DNA of 64,000 nt from [Clostridium] symbiosum (GTDB lineage Bacteria; Bacillota; Clostridia; Lachnospirales; Lachnospiraceae): the NCBI GenBank assembly GCA_021769625.1, contig JAETSN010000005.1, positions 21,368 to 85,367 on the forward strand, given 5' to 3'. Within the stretch, counting starts at the first letter, position 1; the number at the start of each line of letters is the position of its first letter. A program made the translations under genes and the position numbers. Positions 42,417 through 51,145 of this stretch are shown piece after piece. Below the pieces are notes generated by a model, which was not told the DNA's origin, did no database searches, and saw only the letters and a list, made by a program, of their open reading frames with translations.

Positions 42417-43516
42417 TTATAGATAATCTTGTATTTCCGCCTCACTTATCCGATACTGGTCACAAATTTTCTGTATCATATCCTGTTCTGGCATATTCAA
42501 ACTGCGTAAAGTCTCTATTGAACCTTTAACTGCTGCTTTTTCCTGATCTTTCTGCATCTTATCGATGGCTTTAAGCTGAATCGCTATAGTTTCTTTTTGG
42601 ATATCAAGTTCTTCCTTCTGCGCATCTATCGTTTCCTGCATCTCATCAATCATATACTGCACTGTATTTTTATCAAGTTCATACAATTCCTTCGAGAACA
42701 TCTCCATCACCCTTTCTGTATTCAGGTAAATTTCATAACCCGCTTCATATATCTTACGAAATTCAGGATATTTTCTGATCAGTTCAATGATTGTTTCCGG
42801 CTCATCACATGAAAACAGTGTCAGCCACGCATCTCTCTTATTGCTTATGCCTTTATTCTGCTGTTTTTTCTTAAAGATGTCAAGGGGAATGAGCAAGTAT
42901 TTCTGCAAGAATTCTATATGCAATCCTGTATCTGATTTCTGTTCAAAAAAATGATAACTATTCTCTGGATAATCATGAAATTCTTTGGAACTTTTTTCAA
43001 ACAATACTATCGTATATACGTCTTTGATATCCCGGTAACTGAATTTCTTTTTCTTTTCATTTCTCACCGTTTTATACTGCCGCAGCAACAGGCCGCTGAA
43101 TAACAGGCGCATCTTTGTCCCGGAAACAGATAACCGATTTTTTGCATTTCTACGTTAGCAATACTTCCATCTTCCAGCTCTATCACAATATCCATGATCA
43201 CCAAAGAACTTTCATCCGCAATCCTGGAAGAATCATTCGGTAAAACATGAAGTACCTTCACTTTCTTCTCCAACATATGAGAAAGAAAATCATTTAATCT
43301 TTCTGGCACGATCTCCGGATTCATTATTTCCTTAAAGAAACCATCGTACAGAAATCTTAATCCCTTTACCCCTGTACAGATATTTAAAAAATCTTCCTGC
43401 TGCTCTTTTTCCCAACCATCAAACTTTTTACTTAGAATCTCATTTTCTGCAATCTCTTCCAATACCTCCTTCCGCTCCCTGATCGCAGGAAAATACTTTT
43501 TTAACTCTGCTGCCAT
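42417..43516 (-). pseudogene. Frameshifted Rpn/PD-(D/E)XK nuclease-transposase family protein
   Basis: Two overlapping reading frames together make one Rpn-family protein. The N-terminal half (MAAELKKYFPAIRERKEVLEEI..., GLRFLYDGFFKEIMNPEI, SSLVIMDIVIELEDGSIANVEMQ) carries the PD-(D/E)XK-like nuclease residues; the C-terminal half (LLLRQYKTVRNEKKKKFSYRDIKDVYTIVLFEKS..., then a coiled coil with IDAQKEELDIQKETIA) continues it. The frame changes near 43080 between CYSA and LLLRQYK, best explained by loss of one base. ATG 43516 follows GAAGGAGG. Intact members are thought to promote recombination and occur in many scattered copies in Clostridia. Programmed frameshifting is possible but no slippery site is seen. 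Confidence 0.85.
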
Positions 43517-43900
43517 AAACAATCCTCCTTCTGATAAAATAATAATTTTAAATAAATGGTAACTTCTGGCAGAAATTGCCGACTGTGAGAAACACACAAA
43601 TGAAAAAAGATAAGAATATATCTGATAGAATATAAAATATCGCTTTTAAAACATTATGTCAAGCTTTTTTAATTTATAGACAAGTTTTTCTTTCCACTCC
43701 CCTTTTCCCATGCTATGACATTCCTTCCAAACTGGAAGCGATAAAGGAAGAAGACCTGCTGTTCCTTGCAGAATCCGCATACGCAGATGCCGGGATATCT
43801 TTAACCCCGGCATCCTGTTATTATACCGTTTATCCTACATTCCGTCCTGTTCCGATATCATTCGGCAGACAATAATGTCCTACCGGCAATACGATCTGCC
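43517..43900. other. Gene-free interval (384 bp) with AT-rich leader and a coding remnant
   Basis: Left part is AT-rich and holds the leader of the Rpn-family gene. The right part contains the possible dehydrogenase remnant listed separately and a hairpin GATGCCGGG...CCCCGGCATC (43786-43814) that may end the Gfo/Idh/MocA transcript. Confidence 0.5.
43711..43873 (+). pseudogene. Possible C-terminal remnant of an iron-containing alcohol dehydrogenase
   Basis: The plus-strand frame reads YDIPSKLEAIKEEDLLFLAESAYADAG before losing similarity and stopping at 43873. Iron-containing alcohol dehydrogenases end with an IPxxLxxxGIKEEDLxxLAExAxxD segment, and the match in spacing is good. There is no start codon, ribosome site or upstream domain. 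The fragment is short, so chance resemblance cannot be excluded. Confidence 0.35.
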
Positions 43901-44881
43901 TTATTCCTCAAAAGGATACACGATCCCCCACTCTCTTCTCCGCTCGTCCATAAATTCCATCACACGGATCGTCTCCGCATGGGGCATCTCCGGGCACTCC
44001 AGAGCGCCTTCCCGCAGCGCTTTTATACAGGCTTCCACCTCGTACTCATAGCCCGTGATCTGCTCCGGCGCCTCTTTATAGAGGATCTTATTGCGCTCCC
44101 TGTCATACACGGTAAAACTTTCATAATTATTGATATTCTCAATGACCATAAAGCCTTCCGTCCCCTGAATGATGCCTTTTCTGTCGCCGATACAGCAATG
44201 GGAAGCCGTCAGGGACGCCACCCTGCCGTCCTTATACTGGATCGTGATCGTCTCCTGCTTATCCACGCCTGTCTCCGCATAGGTACAGAAGGAAGACACC
44301 TTTTCGATATCCGTCCCGAAAAAGATCGACGCAAAATTGATCGGATAAACGCCCAGGTCCAGCAGGCTTCCGCCCGCCAGCGCAGGGTCATACAGCCTCT
44401 GCACATGTTCCAGGGAATAGCTCAGATTTGCGGAGAGCATCCTGGGCTTTCCGATCAGCCCCTGCCCCAGCGCCTCTTTTATCATGCCGACCATCGGCAT
44501 ATACCTCGTCCAGATGGCTTCCGTGACAAAGACCTTTTCCCTCTCGGCATACTCCAGCACTTCTCTCGCCTGTTTTGCATTCACGGTAAACGCTTTCTCG
44601 CATAACACCGGCTTTTTATGCCTGATACATTGCATGGCGTTATCATAATGCTCGGAATGGGGCGTGGCGATATAGACCAGATCCACATTTTCATCCTGCA
44701 GCATCGCCTCATAAGAACCGTACGCCTTTTCCACACCATACTCTTTTGCAAAAGCCTTCGCTTTCTCCTCCGTTCTGGATGCGATCGCATAAAGAGATAC
44801 ATCTCCCATCCCGTTCACTGTCTTCGCCATCATACCGGCGATCTTTCCGGCTCCCATCAAGCCGATCCGCAATTTGTCCAT
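43901..44881 (-). CDS. Gfo/Idh/MocA-family NAD(P)-dependent oxidoreductase
   Basis: A 326-residue dehydrogenase. LRIGLMGAGKIAGMMAKTV is the N-terminal Rossmann motif; DLVYIATPHSEHYDNAMQCI and KPVLCEKAFTVNAKQ carry the EKP-type segment with Ala in place of Pro. The C-terminal beta-sheet domain (GGSLLDLGVYPINFASIFFG) contains the usual catalytic Asp/Tyr region. Family members oxidise or reduce sugars, inositols and sugar acids. It is at the downstream end of the catabolic island and on the same strand as the DgaE-like and amidohydrolase genes. Confidence 0.9.
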   Translation of the reverse strand: MDKLRIGLMGAGKIAGMMAKTVNGMGDVSLYAIASRTEEKAKAFAKEYGVEKAYGSYEAMLQDENVDLVYIATPHSEHYDNAMQCIRHKKPVLCEKAFTVNAKQAREVLEYAEREKVFVTEAIWTRYMPMVGMIKEALGQGLIGKPRMLSANLSYSLEHVQRLYDPALAGGSLLDLGVYPINFASIFFGTDIEKVSSFCTYAETGVDKQETITIQYKDGRVASLTASHCCIGDRKGIIQGTEGFMVIENINNYESFTVYDRERNKILYKEAPEQITGYEYEVEACIKALREGALECPEMPHAETIRVMEFMDERRREWGIVYPFEE

Positions 44882-45034
44882 TCTGTCATCTCCCTGTGTA
44901 TTTTGATTGTTCTGACCAAGATCCGCAACCTCAGATTCTGATCTGATCCTTCTCCAAGGCTTTATCTGTGACCAACCTGCTCTCCGTCACCCTATCTTGC
45001 CGTTCCCTGCCCAAAAATCTGGCTGTCCGCCGCT

Positions 45035-46162
45035 TCAATGTCCGAGAATATAGCCGCATATCACTTCCGCAACTATCGCTTCTTCCCCATCCTTCAGGTT
45101 ATAGGCATTGATAAACACCACATTTTTTTCCATATGAAATTCCGGCGGATAAACGCCGACATCCACCGCCGGGGTCAGGCTTCTTGTATACTCATTGCAG
45201 TCCTTCGCCGTCATATTTTCCGGCAGATACAGATGCAGGAGCGGTTGATATGTACCGAGCCTTCCCTGACGCAGCATTTCGGTACGGATTCCCGTCCTCT
45301 CCCTCACAGCCTCCGCGATTTTCAGCAGTTTTTCTTCCTGTTTTTTAAACCGTTTTTCCTCATCCTCCGCCACAAACAGCTCCAACGCCGTAATGAAGCC
45401 GACAAGCTCTTCCTTTCCGGTCTTAAATGCCCGCCCCAGCCTCGGGTTGGGACTCGCAAGCATCTTACAAAGGCGGATCAGTTCTTTATCCCCCACGACC
45501 AGTCCCGTGCTCTGTGGTCCCTTGATATGTTTTCCGCCGCTGAAGATTGTCAAGTCTGCCCCCAGCTCCTTTGTATAATACCACAGATTGGACGCGGGTG
45601 GAAGCTGTGCGGCGGCGTCCACGATAATTTTTACCCCTGTTTCCCTCAATACGGGAATGATCTCTTCACAGGTTGGAATTCCTTTCTCATAAAAAGATGC
45701 GGGAAACAGCACACAGGCTGCCGTTCTCTCACCGACCGCTCTCCTGACGGATTCCGCATCCGGTCTCACCTTCACGATCTTTGCCCCCGTCAGTCCGGTC
45801 AGTTTCCAGTATGGGATGATATTCAGCACATCCCCATCCAGAACAATGATCTCATTTCTGGAAAAAGACGAGGTATCCGGCAGCATATCCATCTTCTCCT
45901 CCTGCCCCAGACACATACAGGCACCGGCAGAAAGCTCCAGCCCGGAGGAAGCCCCGGTTGTCACAAAAGCCGCCTCGTTTTTTGTAAGCTGCGCCGCCCT
46001 TTCACATACCGCATCCCGCAGCGCTTCATAATCGATGCAGCATTCCGCCGCCTGCGCCATCGCCTCCACCGTCTCTTTTTCCATCAATGAACCGCCCAGA
46101 TTCGTATAAGGTTCACTGGCATTTATGATTCTTTTTATATGTAATGTCTCATAACAGCTCAT
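45035..46162 (-). CDS. DgaE/SelA-like PLP-dependent enzyme
   Basis: A 375-residue fold-type I PLP enzyme. INASEPYTNLGGSLM is the SelA/DgaE N-terminal signature, FVTTGASSGLELSAGACM a cofactor phosphate loop, DAAAQLPPASNLW the Asp that pairs with the pyridine nitrogen, and TIFSGGKHIKGPQSTGLV the Schiff-base lysine. DgaE of Salmonella is a D-glucosaminate-6-phosphate ammonia-lyase; SelA makes selenocysteyl-tRNA and is ~100 residues longer. Only 4 bp separate it from the amidohydrolase gene, so the two should act in sequence, for instance deacylation then ammonia elimination. No KDPG-type aldolase is seen nearby. Confidence 0.82.
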   Translation of the reverse strand: MSCYETLHIKRIINASEPYTNLGGSLMEKETVEAMAQAAECCIDYEALRDAVCERAAQLTKNEAAFVTTGASSGLELSAGACMCLGQEEKMDMLPDTSSFSRNEIIVLDGDVLNIIPYWKLTGLTGAKIVKVRPDAESVRRAVGERTAACVLFPASFYEKGIPTCEEIIPVLRETGVKIIVDAAAQLPPASNLWYYTKELGADLTIFSGGKHIKGPQSTGLVVGDKELIRLCKMLASPNPRLGRAFKTGKEELVGFITALELFVAEDEEKRFKKQEEKLLKIAEAVRERTGIRTEMLRQGRLGTYQPLLHLYLPENMTAKDCNEYTRSLTPAVDVGVYPPEFHMEKNVVFINAYNLKDGEEAIVAEVICGYILGH

Positions 46163-46166
46163 ATTC

Positions 46167-47753
46167 TCAAACCTGTCCTCTTTTTACACATTCTCCGCTT
46201 AAAATTCCCGTCATCTCGCCGTTTTCCAGCACAGGAAGACCATTCACCAGCACAGTCTCTATCCCCTTTGCCCTTTGCCTCGGATTCTCAAAATCCGCCT
46301 GATCTTTTACATTTTCATAATCCATGATACAGATATCTGCATAATTTCCTTCTCTTAGCAAGCCGCGATCTTTGATATGGTATATTTCCGCAGGAAGGGC
46401 CGACAGCTTCCGGATAATATATTCCGCAGGCACTCCCCTCTCCCGCATCACACGAATTGTCCTCGAAAAGGCTCCGAAAGTCCTCGGATGGCATAAAACG
46501 CCCTCCGGGATCGTATCGCTCCCCACGGTATAGCGGTTGTCCGTAAACAGGCGGTACTGGTCATCATACAGCTTTTCCTTCAATTCCTCCGTCTGATTTT
46601 CCACACCCACAAAACCCACTTCCAACTCGTTCTCCAACAGCAGCCGAATCACGGTCTCCTGAAAGGTCTCCTGATGTTCCTCCGAAATCTCCCGCAGCGT
46701 CTTCCCGATCGAATCCGCATATTTGTCTTTTGTCAGGGCAACTCTGGCGGTCTGTCCCTCCGCAAAGAAATACCGGTGTCTCTCCCGCATATCCGCAAGC
46801 AGTTTATCCCGAAGCGATGCAGACGACAGCCTCTCCATGATCTCTTCATAACCGCCCTCCTGCGCCCATCCGGGCAATAATGCCAGAAGAAGCCCTGCTC
46901 CCACCAGATACGGATAAAATTCGTAATGTATTTCCGCACCCTGTTTTTCCAGTTCGGCAAAGGGTTCAAACACACTGCGATGATCCTCTAAGCCGCCGGT
47001 CCTGTAGTGCAGCATATTCAGCCGCACCCCGGTCTCCTCCACCACCTTTACAACCTCTTCCAGAGAAGTCCGCGGTATCTGTCCGTCATTTAAACGCTGA
47101 TGGACACAGAAGATTCCGTCATATTTCTTTACGACCTTACAGAGCTCTATGATCTCCTCCGTATCCGAAAAGCCTCCCGGATAATAGGAAAGCCCGACAG
47201 AAAGCCCCACAGCGCCGCTCAGCATCGCCTTTTCCAGCTCTTCTTTTGCCATCTCCAGACGATCCCCCGTCAGTTTCTGATCCACAAAACCACAGGCGTA
47301 TTCCCGGATGGCATTGTGGGATACATTGGACGCCACATTCACCGCGGCGCCGCCAAGAAGCTCCAGATACTCCGCAAAACTGCTCCATGCCGGAAGATAT
47401 TTCCCCTGATCTGCAAAAATACCCCCATTCATACGGAGGGAACGCTTCAACCCCTCCGGTGTGGTCGGCGCAAACCCCAGACCGCACTGCCCGGTCACGA
47501 TCGTTGTAATCCCCTGATATACCGCATGGGGCTGCTGCCTGTTGTACATCACATTCAGTTCCGAGTGCGTATGCCCATCGATCAACCCCGGCGTAACCGT
47601 CTTCCCCCTCGCATCAATAACTCTTTTCGCCGATCCACCAATCTCTCTGGCAACTTTCACGATCCTATTTTTTACAACACCAATATCACCAATAAAAGGA
47701 ACCTCCCCACTTCCATCAACAATCCTCCCCCCTTTTATTACAATATCATACAT
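46167..47753 (-). CDS. D-aminoacylase-like amidohydrolase (N-acyl-D-amino-acid deacylase family)
   Basis: A 528-residue metal-dependent hydrolase. YDIVIKGGRIVDGSGEVPF is the typical start, TPGLIDGHTHSELN gives the HxH metal ligands, and near the C-terminus SDTIPEGVLCHPRTFGAFSR matches the D-aminoacylase HPRxxGxFxR block. It should release an acyl group from the nitrogen of a D-amino acid or similar compound. GGAGG precedes ATG 47753; the ORF-track start 35 codons earlier is unlikely. It forms a tight pair with the DgaE-like gene. The exact substrate is unknown. Confidence 0.88.
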   Translation of the reverse strand: MYDIVIKGGRIVDGSGEVPFIGDIGVVKNRIVKVAREIGGSAKRVIDARGKTVTPGLIDGHTHSELNVMYNRQQPHAVYQGITTIVTGQCGLGFAPTTPEGLKRSLRMNGGIFADQGKYLPAWSSFAEYLELLGGAAVNVASNVSHNAIREYACGFVDQKLTGDRLEMAKEELEKAMLSGAVGLSVGLSYYPGGFSDTEEIIELCKVVKKYDGIFCVHQRLNDGQIPRTSLEEVVKVVEETGVRLNMLHYRTGGLEDHRSVFEPFAELEKQGAEIHYEFYPYLVGAGLLLALLPGWAQEGGYEEIMERLSSASLRDKLLADMRERHRYFFAEGQTARVALTKDKYADSIGKTLREISEEHQETFQETVIRLLLENELEVGFVGVENQTEELKEKLYDDQYRLFTDNRYTVGSDTIPEGVLCHPRTFGAFSRTIRVMRERGVPAEYIIRKLSALPAEIYHIKDRGLLREGNYADICIMDYENVKDQADFENPRQRAKGIETVLVNGLPVLENGEMTGILSGECVKRGQV

Positions 47754-47803
47754 AAAAATACCTCCATATTGATTTGGACACAACCGACTGATGCTTAAAC
47801 CAC

Positions 47804-47972
47804 AACCAGCCGGAAAGAACATAAAATACTGAAGGAGTCCTTTGAAAAACGCCGGCACTTAGGCGCTGTATTTTAGCGCCTTATGTGTCCGCTGCGTTCT
47901 TTCACAGGCTCTTGAAAAACAGAGCCAGCGCGAGCGTGGCGACGAAGTATTTTATGTTCTTTCCGGCGTCCG
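47804..47972 (+). repeat. Repeat family 1, copy D
   Basis: AACCAGC...GCGTCCG with perfect 22-bp arms at 47809-47830 and 47946-47967. The inner 16 bp of each arm (AAGAACATAAAATACT) equal those of copy C. Core: GAAGGAGTCCTTT, AAAACGCCGGCACTTAGG, GAGCGTGGCGACG. It lacks the extra AT-rich inner hairpin of A and C. Lies between the ManD-like and amidohydrolase genes, both on the minus strand. Confidence 0.9.
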
Positions 47973-47987
47973 CTTAACCTCAAAACC

Positions 47988-49205
47988 CTACGGCCTAACC
48001 GCCGTCCCATCCTCTATCCTGCTATAAAGCCAACTAAAATCCATCGTATCGACAGCCGGATACTTCTTCGCTTTCTCTTCATCAAAATCAACGCCGATAC
48101 CCGGTTTTTCATTCAGATAAGCATAACCGTTCCTGACCTCAGGGCATCCCGGGAATACTTCTTCCTCCGCTTCATTAAAGCCGGCAAATTCCTGTATGCC
48201 GAAATTGGGGGAGGACAGATCCAGATGCATCTGCGCCGTCATACCGATAGGCGAGAGATCATTCGGGCCGTGCCATGCGGTCCTCACCTGGTAAGCCTCG
48301 GAGAATGCCGCAAGCTTTCTCGCCGGCGTCAGGCCGCCGATATCACTGATATGTACCCGGATATAATCGATCCACTGATTCTGGATGATCGTTTTCCATT
48401 CCAGGGAATTTGTAAATAATTCTCCCATGGCGAGAGGCGTTGTCGTATGGTTCCTGAGTTTTTCAAAATAACCCACTTGATCCGGACGCAGCGCATCTTC
48501 CACATAGAACATCTTAAACTGCTCAAACTCCTTTACGAGATTCAGTGTATCGATGGGCGTCAATCTTTCATGGATATCATGTAAGAGTTCCACATCCCAG
48601 CCGACATCGTTTCTGACTTTTTCAAAAAGCTTTACCGTATTTTGCATATAAAGCCTCGGGCTGTAATACATGCCGTCCGGCGCATTTTCTGTCTTGTTCA
48701 GTTTCTGGGGCGCACCGTTCATGGTTCCCCCGTAGGTTCCCATCTGACATCTGATATAGTGATAACCCTGTTCCTGCAGAGCACGCAGATTTTCTATCAC
48801 TTCCTCTATTGTATTTCCGTCCGCATGTTTGTAGACAGCGACCCCTTCCCGGCATTTTCCGCCGAACAGTTCATATAACGGCAATCCTGCGATCTTTCCC
48901 TTGATATCCCAGAGCGCTTCGTCAACGCCTGAGATCGCATTGTTCAGAACAGGACCGTTCCTCCAGTAGGAACTTCCCATCATCGTCTGCCAGATATCCT
49001 CCGTATTGTATACGGATCTCCCGATCAGCATCGGGCGCAGATATTCCTGAATGGCAGGGATGACCGCTTTATACCGCCATGTGAAGGTCGCACAGCCAAG
49101 CCCGTAGAGTTCCGGCTCCGATGTCTCGACTTTTACCACCACCAGATTGATTCCATGTGGTGCTGTGATAATTGTTTTTATGTCTCTGATTGTAATGTTT
49201 TTCAT
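47988..49205 (-). CDS. ManD/RspA-like sugar-acid dehydratase (enolase superfamily)
   Basis: A 405-residue enolase-superfamily enzyme of the mannonate dehydratase type. Metal ligands are placed in ELLHDIHERLTP, FYVEDALRPDQ and LAMGELFTNSLEW; VRTAWHGPNDLSPIGM and NFGIQEFAGFN are the ManD/RspA C-terminal signature. Members dehydrate D-mannonate, D-gluconate or related aldonates to 2-keto-3-deoxy acids, and many are slow or of unknown substrate. It directly follows the CUT1 permeases (66 bp) on the same strand, so the imported compound or a product of it is the likely substrate. Confidence 0.88.
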   Translation of the reverse strand: MKNITIRDIKTIITAPHGINLVVVKVETSEPELYGLGCATFTWRYKAVIPAIQEYLRPMLIGRSVYNTEDIWQTMMGSSYWRNGPVLNNAISGVDEALWDIKGKIAGLPLYELFGGKCREGVAVYKHADGNTIEEVIENLRALQEQGYHYIRCQMGTYGGTMNGAPQKLNKTENAPDGMYYSPRLYMQNTVKLFEKVRNDVGWDVELLHDIHERLTPIDTLNLVKEFEQFKMFYVEDALRPDQVGYFEKLRNHTTTPLAMGELFTNSLEWKTIIQNQWIDYIRVHISDIGGLTPARKLAAFSEAYQVRTAWHGPNDLSPIGMTAQMHLDLSSPNFGIQEFAGFNEAEEEVFPGCPEVRNGYAYLNEKPGIGVDFDEEKAKKYPAVDTMDFSWLYSRIEDGTAVRP

Positions 49206-49271
49206 GATCCACCTTTTCCTGGTTATTATCCGATCGCCTGTTTTGTAATAACCATATCATTTATATTTATA

Positions 49272-50105
49272 TTAACTCTTTACCGCACCGCTTGTCATAC
49301 CTGCGATGAAATATCTCTGGAAACATAAAAACAGGATGATCAGCGGAAGACAGGACATGCTGGATGCTGCCATCATATCATTCCAATGTACCTGATTCTG
49401 TGTATTCAGGGAAACAATACCCACCGTCAGCGTTTTCAGGGAATCCTTCGAGATCAGGATAGAAGAATACATATATTCATTCCAGCCGTTGATCAGCACA
49501 AAGATGGCAACCGCTGCAATACCGGGTATCGTGAGAGGCAGCACAACTTTGGAAAAGATCGTAAAGCTGTTTGCCCCGTCCACCCTTGCCGCTTCATCCA
49601 GTTCCAGAGGGATCGTCTCAAAATAGGAAGTCATCATCCAGGTGCTGAACGCGATGTTCGTCGCCGCGTAAACGATCGTCAATCCCAGCAGGGAGTTTGT
49701 CATATGATAGGTGCTGAGCACCGCATAAAACGGAACGACCAGCATAACGCTCGGGAAAGTCTGTGTCACCAGCAAAAATGCCATAAACTGTTTTTTCCCT
49801 TTAAATTTAAATCTTGTCACACCGTATCCTGAAAGGCAGGCACAGGCAGTACAGATCACCATGGAACCCAGACAGGTTACCAGTGAATTTCTTGTCATTT
49901 TTCCGAAACTGTACAGACCGAAAAACTTTTTGAAAGAATCCAGAGATATCGGGTTCGGGATCCAGACAGGCGTAGGGGAATAGGTCTGCGCCTCTCCCTT
50001 AAATGCGGTGGAAACCATCCACAACACGGGAACGATGATAAACAGCGCCAACACGATCAGGATCAGATATCTTCCTGCTGCCAGCAGTCTCTTTTTTGTT
50101 TTCAT
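49272..50105 (-). CDS. Carbohydrate ABC transporter permease (MalG type, CUT1)
   Basis: A 277-residue permease with six helices. The EAA loop near the C-terminal half reads ETIPLELDEAARVDGANSFTIF, the site that docks the ATPase. MalG-type proteins pair with a MalF-type partner, here the gene 6 bp upstream. No ATPase gene lies in the operon; as is common in Firmicutes, a shared MsmK-type ATPase elsewhere in the genome probably drives it. Confidence 0.93.
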   Translation of the reverse strand: MKTKKRLLAAGRYLILIVLALFIIVPVLWMVSTAFKGEAQTYSPTPVWIPNPISLDSFKKFFGLYSFGKMTRNSLVTCLGSMVICTACACLSGYGVTRFKFKGKKQFMAFLLVTQTFPSVMLVVPFYAVLSTYHMTNSLLGLTIVYAATNIAFSTWMMTSYFETIPLELDEAARVDGANSFTIFSKVVLPLTIPGIAAVAIFVLINGWNEYMYSSILISKDSLKTLTVGIVSLNTQNQVHWNDMMAASSMSCLPLIILFLCFQRYFIAGMTSGAVKS

Positions 50106-50111
50106 ATCCGC

Positions 50112-51014
50112 CTATTCCTCCTTCAATATAAGTCTGTATATTTTACTGATCAGGTAACATATCGCAAATACAATGATACCCCATGCAGATGCCTTGCCAA
50201 ACTGCAGATCGTTGAACGCCGTGCCGTAGATGCTCAGGCTGACCAGATCCGTCGCCTTGCCCGGGCCGCCGCCGGTCATCGTGTAGACCAGTGTATACTG
50301 TTTGAACCACCACACACTGTCCAAAATGAGCGTTGTAGTAAGCACAGGCCGCAGTCCCGGTACAGTCACATGGAGGAACTGTTTCCATTTAGTCGCTCCG
50401 TCGATCATTGCCGCTTCGTACAGATCCTTCGAAACACTCTGCAGGCCGGACAGGATCATCGTCATGACAAGGGGATAACCTTTCCAGATACAGACAAACA
50501 CGATCGTCGGAAAAGCAAGGCTTCCCGAACTTAACCATGACATATTGCTGCTGATCAGTCCCAGAGATTTTAAAATAGCATTTAACACACCGTACATTGG
50601 ATTCAGGATCCACGTAAAGAGCAGCGCGATCACGCTCTCCGGGAACAGCCAGGGCAGCATAAAGATCACCCTGAAGATCGTTCTGCCTTTAAATTCCGTA
50701 TTCAAAAGCGAGGCAAGGATAAATCCAAGCACAAAATGCCCGATCACAACAAGGATCATAAATTTAAAGGTCAACAGCACGGAAGAATAAAATTCCGAAT
50801 TGGTGAATGCCTGAATATAATATCTGAGTCCGACAAATTTCCATTTTGTTACGAGATTTGTGTTAAAAAAGCTGATGTAGAGGCCATACGCCATCGGATA
50901 GATGATCATGGCGATCATGGCAAAGGCTGCAGGACCGATAAATGCATACCCTATAGACTGCCGTTTTTCTACCTTGCCCTTCTTTGTTTGTTTATTTGAT
51001 ATACTTTTTCCCAT
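50112..51014 (-). CDS. Carbohydrate ABC transporter permease (MalF type, CUT1)
   Basis: A 300-residue permease with about six helices and a long cytoplasmic N-terminus. LQSVSKDLYEAAMIDGATKWKQF is the conserved EAA loop, and WWFKQYTLVYTMTGGGPGKATDLVSL is the usual C-terminal segment. It forms a heterodimer with the downstream MalG-type protein. It is preceded by a hairpin that follows the binding-protein gene. Confidence 0.93.
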   Translation of the reverse strand: MGKSISNKQTKKGKVEKRQSIGYAFIGPAAFAMIAMIIYPMAYGLYISFFNTNLVTKWKFVGLRYYIQAFTNSEFYSSVLLTFKFMILVVIGHFVLGFILASLLNTEFKGRTIFRVIFMLPWLFPESVIALLFTWILNPMYGVLNAILKSLGLISSNMSWLSSGSLAFPTIVFVCIWKGYPLVMTMILSGLQSVSKDLYEAAMIDGATKWKQFLHVTVPGLRPVLTTTLILDSVWWFKQYTLVYTMTGGGPGKATDLVSLSIYGTAFNDLQFGKASAWGIIVFAICYLISKIYRLILKEE

Positions 51015-51079
51015 TTCACTTCCTTCTTTCCCAAGTAACGATCATATGCTGCGCAGCGTTCATCCGTTCCCTCTTACAA

Positions 51080-51106
51080 AACAAGTGAGGAAACTTCCTC
51101 ACTTGT
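51080..51106 (-). other. Stem-loop between binding-protein and permease genes
   Basis: AACAAGTGAGG...CCTCACTTGTT with an AAACTT loop, followed on the minus strand by TTTTG. Probably a partial terminator that lowers permease expression relative to the binding protein. Confidence 0.6.
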
Positions 51107-51145
51107 TCTGCTTGAACATAAGGGCAGGAAAGCATAGCCCATATT

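Noticed and set aside
49272-51014. Missing ATPase gene of the CUT1 importer as evidence of decay
   Set aside because: Firmicute CUT1 importers commonly share one MsmK-type ATPase encoded elsewhere, so its absence is normal.
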